The notes beneath the pieces are model-generated. The model worked only from the letters and a program-made list of their open reading frames with translations, ran no database searches and was not told the origin of the DNA. Shown here one piece after another: positions 6,245-13,004 of a stretch of 13,004 nt of DNA. Where the stretch lies: the NCBI GenBank assembly GCA_015494435.1, contig WGBH01000374.1, positions 1 through 13,004 on the forward strand, in the 5' to 3' direction. Numbering within the stretch: the stretch's first letter is position 1; the number at the start of each line of letters is the position of its first letter. The DNA comes from Thiotrichaceae bacterium (GTDB lineage: Bacteria; Pseudomonadota; Gammaproteobacteria; Thiotrichales; Thiotrichaceae). The position numbers and the translations under genes are program-made.

Positions 6245-7507
6245 CTACCCCATCATTGCTTTTTGACGCATACGTTGAAATTCTGCTTCTTTTTTAATAG
6301 CCAATAACTCTCTTTCATCAGCATCCATCGCATCTTCTTCCTCTTCTTCTATCGGTGCAAGTTGTAGCGCATCAAGCGCAAAGGCCGCTGGCGTTCCACC
6401 ATCTCCTTCCTCCTCATTATCCCCCTTTGATGCTGCTAAGGTAGCAGGATTTTCTAATAGATTGATTTTTACCTTAAGGTTATTCGGTGAATCAGCATTA
6501 CGCATCATTTCATCATAAGAAATAACGCCTTCTCTGTATAATTTAAACAGATGACTATCAAAAGTTTGCATACCAATATCTTCAGAACGCTCCATCACCT
6601 CTTTAATAGCATGAATATCACCTTTCATAATTAATTCTTGAACAGTAGAAGTACCAAGTAATATCTCAATCGCAGCCACCCGTTTACCATCAACAGTGGG
6701 AATTAAACGCTGAGAAATAAAAGCTTTTAGGTTTAGCGATAAATCCATTAATAATTGATGACGACGTTCTTCAGGGAAAAAATTAATAATACGATCCAGT
6801 GCCTGATTAGCATTATTAGCATGTAAAGTAGACAAGCACAAATGCCCTGTTTCCGCAAAGGCCATCGCATGTTCCATCGTCTCTTGAGTACGGACTTCAC
6901 CGATCAAAATAACATCGGGAGCTTGACGCAATGTATTTTCTAACGCGTCGGTATAACTATCCGTATCAACCCCCACTTCTCGTTGACTAACCAAACATTT
7001 TTTATGTGGATGAACATATTCAATCGGATCTTCAATCGTAATAATATGCCCGGTTGAATGCGTATTACGATGATCAATAAGCGCTGCTAACGAAGTCGAT
7101 TTCCCTGATCCAGTTCCACCGACAAACAACACCAGACCACGCTTTTCCATAATCACATCTTTTAATATCTGTGGTAAACCAAGACTATCAGCGTTTGGAA
7201 TATCCACCTTAATATTGCGAATCACCAGTGCGATATAATTACGTTGTTTAAAAATATTAACACGAAAACGCCCAATCCCCTCCTCATTCAATGCCATATT
7301 CATTTCAGGCTTATTTTCAAATTGTTGTTGCTGATCAGCACTCATCAATGAACATGCAATTTCATTTAAATCATCGGCACTCATTTTCTCTTTACTTAAG
7401 GCACGCAAGGTACCTTGAAACTTAGCAGCAGGCGGTGCATTAAAAGTGAGATATAAATCAGAACCATCATTTGTGACTAAAATACGAAGAAGTTTTTTAA
7501 AATCCAT
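6245..7507 (-). CDS. pilU: Type IV pilus retraction ATPase PilU
   Basis: Hexameric AAA-type secretion ATPase that helps PilT depolymerise type IV pili (twitching, DNA uptake) at the inner membrane. Motifs in order: N-terminal PAS-like part opening MDFKKLLRILV..GSDLYL, typical of PilU; Walker A GGTGSGKST (130-138); Asp box ITIEDPIEY (156-164); Walker B VILIGEVR (199-206); His box HLCLSTLHA (222-230); and SPNNLKVKI (340-348) near the usual PilU end. At 420 residues it is longer than P. aeruginosa PilU (382) because of a tail (about 355-420) with an acidic run near 387-399 and a charged, helical-looking end. Usually pilU follows pilT; here pilT is absent and the gene is transcribed alone, convergent with bamC. 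The start agrees with the family N-terminus, though no good Shine-Dalgarno precedes it. Confidence 0.95.
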   Translation of the reverse strand: MDFKKLLRILVTNDGSDLYLTFNAPPAAKFQGTLRALSKEKMSADDLNEIACSLMSADQQQQFENKPEMNMALNEEGIGRFRVNIFKQRNYIALVIRNIKVDIPNADSLGLPQILKDVIMEKRGLVLFVGGTGSGKSTSLAALIDHRNTHSTGHIITIEDPIEYVHPHKKCLVSQREVGVDTDSYTDALENTLRQAPDVILIGEVRTQETMEHAMAFAETGHLCLSTLHANNANQALDRIINFFPEERRHQLLMDLSLNLKAFISQRLIPTVDGKRVAAIEILLGTSTVQELIMKGDIHAIKEVMERSEDIGMQTFDSHLFKLYREGVISYDEMMRNADSPNNLKVKINLLENPATLAASKGDNEEEGDGGTPAAFALDALQLAPIEEEEEDAMDADERELLAIKKEAEFQRMRQKAMMG

Positions 7508-7586
7508 AATTTTTTTTATTAATAGTGAGGAAAATTAAGGCTACGATTGACTAAATGACCCTATATAATGTGATCTAAAGCAGAAG

Positions 7587-7647
7587 ATTATACGGGCATC
7601 AGCTTTCTAACACCTGTGTTATCAGATGTAATGTCAATGCATTGACA
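7587..7647 (-). promoter_or_regulatory. Candidate pilU promoter with two dyads
   Basis: On the minus strand a perfect TATAAT (7587-7592) lies 80 bases before the pilU start. No TTGACA occurs at the correct spacing; the -35 position is instead covered by the dyad AACACCTGTGTT (7609-7620). Further upstream is a perfect 16-bp palindrome TGTCAATGCATTGACA (7632-7647). This looks like a regulator-dependent promoter, but it is predicted by eye only. Confidence 0.35.
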
Positions 7648-7815
7648 ATCTATGGAAGAACACTAAGCGAGATACAGCCCATCCAAAATATTTTGTATTA
7701 CAAGTAAAACGCACGAGGAATTTACCATAACTTATTGAATAATATTTGAAAATTATTTATTTAAATATACGCGGTACGGCACGCCATACAAGCTATTAAA
7801 GATCAACTATACTCA

Positions 7816-7941
7816 ATGACTATGAGTAAACATGATGAAAGTTACAAAAAATTCTTTTCCCGTCCTGAAATAGTAAAAGACCTGCTTTGTGGGTTTATTG
7901 ATACACAGCCTCCTTGGGTTACTGCAAAAAAAACAGAATGA
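7816..7941 (+). pseudogene. N-terminal remnant of an Rpn/YhgA-like transposase-nuclease
   Basis: The 41-codon frame opens MTMSKHDESYKKFFSRPEIV and continues KDLLCGFID before leaving the family and stopping. The HDESYKKFFS..E.V.DLL.GF pattern is the typical N-terminus of the Rpn (recombination-promoting nuclease, PD-(D/E)XK, YhgA-like transposase_31) family, whose members are usually near 300 residues. The catalytic core is missing: what follows (about residue 31 on) is unrelated and the TMEM43-like gene starts 49 bases later. This is best read as a fragment left by deletion or rearrangement. The rest of 7508-7990 holds dyads and AT-rich DNA with no further gene seen. Confidence 0.65.
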
Positions 7942-7990
7942 AGTATTGTAATAATTAAGAATTTAAAGTAACTAACACAAAGATTTATTT

Positions 7991-9163
7991 ATGGGATTTT
8001 TAGATGGTATGACAAGATTTGGTAGAAAAAAAAGCTCAACTTCAGGAACTGTTTTCGGTTTTTTGTTTTTGCTTTTATCCACTCTTGGTCTGTGGCTTAA
8101 TGAAGGTAGAAGCGTAAATCAAATGGATGCGCTCTATGAGATGCAACAGGCGATTAACACTCTTGCGGACACAAAGTATCAGCCAGAGTTTGATAATAAG
8201 CTTATTTTTATTCAAGGCAAGGTCAAGGCTATATCACCCGTAGTAGATCCTGAGTTTAAAATAAGTACAAATGGTCTTGTGCTTAAAAGAACGGTAGAAA
8301 TGTACCAGTGGAAACAAATGGGGAGAGCTGAAACGAGAAATGAAACAAGCTATTCCTACAAAAAAGATTGGTCTTCCAACCCTATTGATTCAAGCAGTTT
8401 CCAAAACTCAGAAGCACATTATAACCCTGCTTTTCCTTATCCAAATGAATCTTTTACAACAGAAGCAAAGATAGGAGATTACACCCTTTCAAAAGAAGTG
8501 CGAAATAAAATTACCCCTTCTAAAGTATTGGGATTAAGTGCATTCCCGCATAAAATTAATGAGGCTATTAATCACAAAAGTTTTTTGTTTATCGGGAAAG
8601 ATAGCAATGTACCCAGTATTGGTGATGTTAAAATAAGCTATCAATACGCTCCTGAAGGTGATTACAGCATTGCTGCTAAAGCAAATAAGCAATCATTACT
8701 TAATTACACCACTGAAAATAATAAATCACTTTCTTTCGTGCGCAATGGTATTGTTTCTGCCACTCAAATCTTTAATGATGAACAAGCTAGCAATACAACC
8801 TTAACTTGGGTTTTGAGATTAGCGGGTTTATTTGTTATGTTTTTAAGCTTTTTGGGAATATTGCGGTCTTTTACTGCTTTCTCCAATTACATTTCAGTCA
8901 TAGGACCATTGCTCAATGGTGTAAGCAGTGTCGTTGCTGGCGTGCTTACCCTTATTTTTGGATCATTAGTGATTGCCATTGCATGGTTTAGCGCAAGACC
9001 TATCCTTTCTATTTCAATCTTACTAATTGGTGGTGTCGTTTCCTTTTTATTAGGGAAATTTGGCAAAAAAAGAAAAGTGGTTGACACTCGACAGAAATCA
9101 TCATCAGCAACACCACCACCAAGAAAAACACCACCTGTTCGTTCTCAAGGAAACAATGAGTGA
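7991..9163 (+). CDS. TMEM43/LUMA-family membrane protein
   Basis: A 390-residue bacterial member of the TMEM43 family; bacterial function is unknown, while the animal protein lies in the inner nuclear/ER membrane. Segments: a Lys/Arg-rich N-terminus; TM1 about 18-37, ending WLNEGR, a family-typical stretch; a large soluble domain (about 40-268) with YQW at 105-107 followed by a Tyr/Trp-containing stretch (YSYKKDW) and NPAFPYP, as in the family pattern; then three C-terminal membrane segments at about 272-292, 305-332 and 337-356. The tail (357-390) is basic and Pro/Ser rich. The soluble domain most likely lies in the periplasm between TM1 and TM2. The ATG at 7991 fits, but only a weak ribosome site (AAAG) precedes it. 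It appears monocistronic, with repeat DNA directly behind it. Confidence 0.85.
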   Translation: MGFLDGMTRFGRKKSSTSGTVFGFLFLLLSTLGLWLNEGRSVNQMDALYEMQQAINTLADTKYQPEFDNKLIFIQGKVKAISPVVDPEFKISTNGLVLKRTVEMYQWKQMGRAETRNETSYSYKKDWSSNPIDSSSFQNSEAHYNPAFPYPNESFTTEAKIGDYTLSKEVRNKITPSKVLGLSAFPHKINEAINHKSFLFIGKDSNVPSIGDVKISYQYAPEGDYSIAAKANKQSLLNYTTENNKSLSFVRNGIVSATQIFNDEQASNTTLTWVLRLAGLFVMFLSFLGILRSFTAFSNYISVIGPLLNGVSSVVAGVLTLIFGSLVIAIAWFSARPILSISILLIGGVVSFLLGKFGKKRKVVDTRQKSSSATPPPRKTPPVRSQGNNE

Positions 9164-9175
9164 TAACCAATCAAT

Positions 9176-9210
9176 GAAGTGCTAAGCAATGATTCTACCC
9201 ATCTTACTTG
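9176..9210. mobile_element. Truncated MITE end, copy 3
   Basis: GAAGTGCTAAGCAATGATTC.. matches the reverse complement of the right end of copy 1 (GAAGTTCCAAGCAATGAATC..) at 31 of 35 positions by eye through CTTACTTG. The similarity then stops abruptly, and no opposite end is visible. It starts 12 bases after the stop codon of the TMEM43-like gene and abuts a second inverted-repeat element. Confidence 0.6.
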
Positions 9211-9221
9211 AAAGTTTCGGC

Positions 9222-9324
9222 GACCAATTTAAGCTGGGACAGCATGTTGTAGCCTATGTTTCGTACCCTCAACACAGGTTGCAGCAGAATACACAATGGC
9301 TGTCCCGCTCTAAGTTGATAGTCG
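9222..9324. repeat. Inverted-repeat element with nested palindrome
   Basis: GGGACAGC (9236-9243) and GCTGTCCC (9299-9306) are perfect inverses. Similarity extends outward to about 9222 and 9324 with gaps (left arm reversed reads GCTGTCCCAGCTTAAATTGG; right arm reads GCTGTCCCGCTCTAAGTTGA). Inside is TGTTGTAGCC..CCCTCAACACA, a loose nested inverted repeat. The CTAAGTTGAT motif in the right arm also occurs in the bamC-pilU repeats at 6148-6157. Its right edge abuts the Nudix stop codon. No gene is supported in 9164-9325. Confidence 0.5.
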
Positions 9325-9325
9325 C

Positions 9326-9781
9326 TTATGCTTCTTGTCTTAAAAAATTAATCGCAACTAAAAGGGATTCTTTCCAAATAATTTCTTTTCTATCAATCAT
9401 CTGCCATAGTTCTTCCAAATTCAGCCATTTTTGATCAAGGATAATGTCATCCTCATCTGGATTTTCGATTGGATGCGCCATTAACTGAGGATTATAGGCG
9501 ACATAATAAAACATATTCACCGAGGAGAAGCGTCGATCAAACTGATGATAAAGAGACCATTTTTCAGCCTCCATTTTAACCTCTTCTGCCAACTCTTCCT
9601 TAGCGGTTTCTAAGCTATTTAAATGTGGTTTATCCATGCCGCCTGAGACAAACTTCCACATTTTTGCATCACAATCTTTTCTGTATTCTTTAATAATCAT
9701 TATTTTCCCTTTATGGTAAGGAAAGATAATAACAATATCATTTCTTGCTTGTCTTGGTGTATCACATTGTTTTTTAATCAT
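9326..9781 (-). CDS. Nudix hydrolase with divergent Nudix box
   Basis: A 151-residue Nudix-fold protein, expected to hydrolyse a nucleoside diphosphate linked to another moiety; the substrate is unknown. The fold signature is IVIIFPYHKGKIMIIKEYR, then WKFVSGG (42-48), then helix AKEELAEEVKM (60-70). Against the box Gx5Ex7REUxEExGU, the three key metal-binding glutamates are present as E63, E66 and E67, but the first Glu is L54, the Arg is E62 and the Gly is K69. The C-terminal half (IENPDEDDIILDQKWLNLEELWQMI) resembles the closing strand and helix of ADP-ribose-pyrophosphatase-like members. The first dozen residues (CDTPRQARND) look like translated intergenic repeat DNA, so the true N-terminus may have been remodelled. 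The ribosome site is weak (AAGG 14 bases off). It lies 124 bases downstream of uvrA on the same strand and could be read from it. Confidence 0.82.
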   Translation of the reverse strand: MIKKQCDTPRQARNDIVIIFPYHKGKIMIIKEYRKDCDAKMWKFVSGGMDKPHLNSLETAKEELAEEVKMEAEKWSLYHQFDRRFSSVNMFYYVAYNPQLMAHPIENPDEDDIILDQKWLNLEELWQMIDRKEIIWKESLLVAINFLRQEA

Positions 9782-9904
9782 TTGTTCAAATCAACCTTAA
9801 CGATAAACTGATTTCCTGTGGGTATTTAGTGCGACGTTAAAACGGTGTGAATGGGTTTACAAAATCCATCCAGCAAACTGGGGGCAATGATACTCTACTA
9901 TACT

Positions 9905-12751
9905 TTAAGATAGATTGGATGCAGTAGTTGCTAATATGGGCTTTAAATACGCTCCTGTAAAAGAGCCTTTTATTGTTGCTACTGTTTCTGGCGTACCCGT
10001 CGCAATCACTTTCCCCCCGCCATCACCTCCTTCGGGGCCTAAATCAATAATCCAATCGGCTGTTTTAATCACGTCTAAATTATGTTCAATAACCACCACC
10101 GTATTGCCTTCATTTCGCAGGCGATGCAATACTTTAAGTAGCACATCAACATCATGAAAGTGAAGTCCAGTAGTGGGTTCATCGAGAATAAATAATGTTT
10201 TTCCTGTGCTACGTTTGGATAATTCTTTGCCGAGCTTAACCCGTTGTGCTTCGCCTCCTGACAGCGTGGTCGCATTTTGTCCAAGAGTAATATAGGACAG
10301 ACCAACATCCATTAGCGTTTGCAGTTTATTTTTAATACTAGGAATGGCATTGAAAAATATCAGCGCCTCTTCAACGGTCATATTGAGCACTTCATAGATA
10401 TTTTTTCCTTTATAACGCACATCTAATGTTTCACGATTATAACGCTGGCTACTACATACATCACAAGGCACGTAAACGTCAGGTAAAAAATGCATTTCAA
10501 CTTTAATTAAACCATCGCCACGGCAGGCTTCACAGCGTCCTCCTTTGACATTAAAACTAAAACGTCCTGCACTATAACCCCGTGAACGTGCTTCAGGGGT
10601 AGAGGCAAATAAATCACGGATTGGGGTAAAAACGCCTGTATAAGTGGCTGGATTAGAGCGTGGGGTGCGTCCAATCGGCGCTTGATTAATATCAACGACT
10701 TTATCAATCTGATCCAGTCCTATTATTTTTTTTACAGGCGATTTGGGCTTATCACTATTATGTAAATGGTAGGCAATATTAGGATATAGGGTGCGATTGA
10801 TTAAGGTTGATTTTCCTGAACCTGATACGCCTGTGACGCAGGTCATTAAACCGATTGGAATTTCAGCGCTAATATTTTGTAAATTATTGCCCGTTGCACC
10901 GATTATTTTTAGCATTTTCTTTTTATTAATTGCTGTACGCTTGCTAGGAATTTCTATTTTGCGTTTGCCTGATAAAAAATGTCCTGTAATGGATTGCTTA
11001 TTTCTAGCAATTTGTTCAGGTGAACCTTTTGCCATGATATAGCCGCCATGCTTTCCTGCTCCAGGCCCAATATCGACCACATAATCAGCATGACGAATGG
11101 CCTCCTCATCATGTTCGACCACAATCACGGTATTACCTAAATCACGTAAATGCGTTAGTGTTTTTAATAACCGTGCATTATCGCGTTGATGTAAACCAAT
11201 AGAAGGTTCATCTAAGACATACATCACCCCCACTAGACCTGCACCAATTTGTGAAGCAAGACGAATCCGCTGGGCTTCACCACCTGATAATGTTTCTGAA
11301 CTACGACTGAGGGTAAGATAATCCAAACCCACATTAACCAAAAATTCTAGACGCAATTTGATTTCACGTACAATTTTATCTGCAATCTTTCCTTCTTTAC
11401 CCGATAGCTTTAATTGTTCAAAAAATTCATATGTCGCACCAATAGAAAGAGCGGTTATTTCAGATAAATTTTTATCGCTAATAAAGACATTGCGTGCCGA
11501 TTCATTAAGACGTGCGCCCTTGCAGTCTGGGCATTGCTCTCGTGACATATATTTAGTCAGTTCTTCACGTACCGCATTTGAATCTGTGTCTTTATAACGT
11601 CGCTCCATATTATGCACAACGCCTTCAAAAACATGAGTACGCTGAAAAGTCTGTCCTTTTTGTCCAATATAAGTAAAATCAATTTTCTTGCGTCCACTGC
11701 CGTATAAAATAATTTTTTGAATCTTTTTGGGCAGTTTTTCATAGGGTGTGTCTATATCAAACTCATAGGTCTTTGCTAGGGAGTCAATCATGTGAAAATA
11801 ATAGGCATTGCGCTTTTCCCAGCCACGAATAGCACCGCTTGCTAAACTTAATTTGGGCTTAGAAACCACTCGCTTAATATCAAAAAATTGATGCACTCCC
11901 AAACCATCACAGGTCTGACAAGCTCCACTTGGGCTATTAAAAGAAAATAAACGCGGTTCTAATTCTTGCAAGGAATAGCCACACAAGGGACAGGCATAAT
12001 TGGCAGAAAATAATAATTCCTCTGTCTTGCTCTCTTCATCCATCCACGCAATACGCGCTAAACCATCAGCTAGACGCAAGGTTGTTTCAAAAGACTCCGC
12101 TAGCCTTAATTGCAGACCATCACGGACTTTAAAACGATCTACCACTATTTCAATGGTGTGTTTTTTGCGTAACTCCAAAGCAGGCACATGATCTAATTCA
12201 TACACTACACCGTCCACTCGTGCGCGTAAGAAACCTTGTGCTTTCATATCTTTAAATAGATTAACATGCTCGCCTTTGCGATTCCGTACAATAGGTGCCA
12301 GCATCATGAGTTTACTGCCCTCAGGCAATTCTAGGACTGCATCCACCATTTGACTCACCGTTTGCACCTCTAACGCTTGATGATGCGTCGGGCAACGTGG
12401 TTGACCTGCTCTTGCATACAATAAACGCAAATAATCATAGATTTCTGTTATCGTACCCACGGTGGAGCGTGGATTATGCGAGGTGGTTTTTTGTTCAATA
12501 GAAATAGCAGGCGATAATCCTTCAATATGATCTAAATCAGGCTTTTCCATCATTGATAAAAATTGACGTGCATAAGCAGAAAGCGATTCCACATAACGGC
12601 GTTGCCCCTCTGCAAAAATAGTATCAAAGGCAAGCGAAGACTTGCCTGAACCTGATAACCCTGTAATAACAATGAGCTTGTCACGGGGTAAATTAAGATC
12701 AATATTTTTTAAATTATGGGTACGTGCACCACGAAGACTGATTGTTTTCAC
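9905..12751 (-). CDS. uvrA: Excinuclease ABC subunit A
   Basis: Damage-sensing ATPase of nucleotide excision repair; a UvrA dimer loads UvrB on DNA lesions in the cytosol. The 948-residue protein (E. coli 940) has both ABC cassettes complete: Walker A GLSGSGKSS (31-39) and GVSGSGKST (641-649); signatures LSGGEAQR (488-495 and 830-837); Walker B/Glu VLDEPS (512-517) and ILDEPT (855-860). Zinc modules: C254/C257 with C278/C281 and C740/C743 with C763/C766, plus the CPDC pair at 407-410. UvrB-binding and insertion regions between them are of normal length. The start is GTG at 12751 with GAGAG about 9 bases upstream; MKTISLRGARTHNL matches the family start. No LexA box of the CTGT-N8-ACAG type is seen in the 250 bases upstream, so SOS control by a classical box is not supported. 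Confidence 0.99.
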   Translation of the reverse strand: MKTISLRGARTHNLKNIDLNLPRDKLIVITGLSGSGKSSLAFDTIFAEGQRRYVESLSAYARQFLSMMEKPDLDHIEGLSPAISIEQKTTSHNPRSTVGTITEIYDYLRLLYARAGQPRCPTHHQALEVQTVSQMVDAVLELPEGSKLMMLAPIVRNRKGEHVNLFKDMKAQGFLRARVDGVVYELDHVPALELRKKHTIEIVVDRFKVRDGLQLRLAESFETTLRLADGLARIAWMDEESKTEELLFSANYACPLCGYSLQELEPRLFSFNSPSGACQTCDGLGVHQFFDIKRVVSKPKLSLASGAIRGWEKRNAYYFHMIDSLAKTYEFDIDTPYEKLPKKIQKIILYGSGRKKIDFTYIGQKGQTFQRTHVFEGVVHNMERRYKDTDSNAVREELTKYMSREQCPDCKGARLNESARNVFISDKNLSEITALSIGATYEFFEQLKLSGKEGKIADKIVREIKLRLEFLVNVGLDYLTLSRSSETLSGGEAQRIRLASQIGAGLVGVMYVLDEPSIGLHQRDNARLLKTLTHLRDLGNTVIVVEHDEEAIRHADYVVDIGPGAGKHGGYIMAKGSPEQIARNKQSITGHFLSGKRKIEIPSKRTAINKKKMLKIIGATGNNLQNISAEIPIGLMTCVTGVSGSGKSTLINRTLYPNIAYHLHNSDKPKSPVKKIIGLDQIDKVVDINQAPIGRTPRSNPATYTGVFTPIRDLFASTPEARSRGYSAGRFSFNVKGGRCEACRGDGLIKVEMHFLPDVYVPCDVCSSQRYNRETLDVRYKGKNIYEVLNMTVEEALIFFNAIPSIKNKLQTLMDVGLSYITLGQNATTLSGGEAQRVKLGKELSKRSTGKTLFILDEPTTGLHFHDVDVLLKVLHRLRNEGNTVVVIEHNLDVIKTADWIIDLGPEGGDGGGKVIATGTPETVATIKGSFTGAYLKPILATTASNLS

Positions 12752-13004
12752 AGATAGGGACTCTCGCTTTTAAAGAAATAATTATATTAATAATTTTATA
12801 CTCGATGCTCCAGTTTTTAACTCTAGATTTCTATTGACATGTTAATTTGTTAAAATTCAATGATTTATATTATTTTTTAAAAATAATCAGAGTGTACAAT
12901 GCGTCTAACATCATATTTTCCTATAAAAGTATTAAAACGGAAAAATGATAAGATATTATTTTTAAAAAAATTAAATTTTGAGTAACTCTCATTATATTTA
13001 TGCG
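12752..13004. other. AT-rich region upstream of uvrA, no gene seen
   Basis: Contains a plus-strand TTGACA near 12834 and a 19-bp AT-only dyad, ATTATTTTT/AAAAATAAT, at 12869-12887. These could be promoter parts for a rightward gene beyond the window; in many gammaproteobacteria ssb is divergent from uvrA. A 28-codon frame at 12899-12985 is too short and unlike anything I know. On the uvrA side GTATAAAAT (minus strand, near 12800) is a possible -10 without a good -35. Confidence 0.4.

Noticed and set aside
9189..9434. 81-codon plus-strand frame
   Set aside because: It runs through a MITE fragment, an inverted-repeat element and antisense to the 3' end of the Nudix gene, with no recognisable protein pattern.
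9851..9869. ATGGGTTT/AAATCCAT hairpin as uvrA terminator
   Set aside because: On the uvrA-sense strand it contains a mismatch and no U run follows directly.
9915..12191. Several open plus-strand frames inside uvrA
   Set aside because: All are antisense shadows of the intact uvrA coding sequence and show no family motifs.
12752..12900. LexA/SOS box before uvrA
   Set aside because: No CTGT-N8-ACAG pattern found on reading both strands of the upstream region.
12899..12985. 28-codon plus-strand frame starting MRLTSYFPIKV
   Set aside because: Too short, Lys/Leu-rich as expected of AT-rich DNA, and resembling no family I know.

Overview
This 13 kb window is AT-rich bacterial chromosome, most likely from a gammaproteobacterium. 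The evidence is the dapA-bamC pair (BamC is essentially proteobacterial and sits beside dapA in gammaproteobacteria), a PilU-type pilus retraction ATPase, a long UvrA, and intergenic DNA full of short palindromic repeats. A filamentous sulfur-oxidiser-like (Thiotrichales/Beggiatoa-type) genome would fit, but that is inference only.

Layout. 1-218: leader with a dyad. 219-956 (+): unrecognised protein ending in an HExxH putative zinc-protease motif. 957-1312: a 158-bp foldback mobile element (MITE-like copy 1), then a strong terminator. 1313-2593 (+): nrdB, ribonucleotide reductase radical subunit. 2775-3641 (+): exported alpha-carbonic anhydrase-fold protein that appears to lack two of its three zinc ligands. 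3642-3786: a perfect 26-bp palindrome and a terminator-like hairpin just before dapA. 3787-4665 (+) dapA and 4709-5815 (+) bamC, a probable operon. 5816-6244: convergent interval filled with repeats, including MITE-like copy 2. 6245-7507 (-): pilU. 7508-7990: dyads, a candidate pilU promoter and a truncated Rpn/YhgA-like transposase-nuclease remnant. 7991-9163 (+): TMEM43/LUMA-family membrane protein. 9164-9325: a truncated MITE end and another inverted-repeat element. 9326-9781 (-): Nudix hydrolase with a divergent Nudix box. 9905-12751 (-): uvrA. 12752-13004: AT-rich upstream DNA, no gene seen.

The genes are mostly unrelated housekeeping functions: dNTP synthesis, lysine/peptidoglycan precursor synthesis plus outer-membrane assembly, twitching motility, and nucleotide excision repair. 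No defence island, CRISPR, RNA gene or intact transposase is visible. The unusual content is (1) the ligand-deficient carbonic anhydrase, a bacterial counterpart in logic of vertebrate CA-related proteins; (2) a pair of equal-length full-palindrome MITEs whose tips co-vary; (3) the HExxH protein; and (4) dense palindromic architecture between genes, especially before dapA, before pilU and between bamC and pilU.
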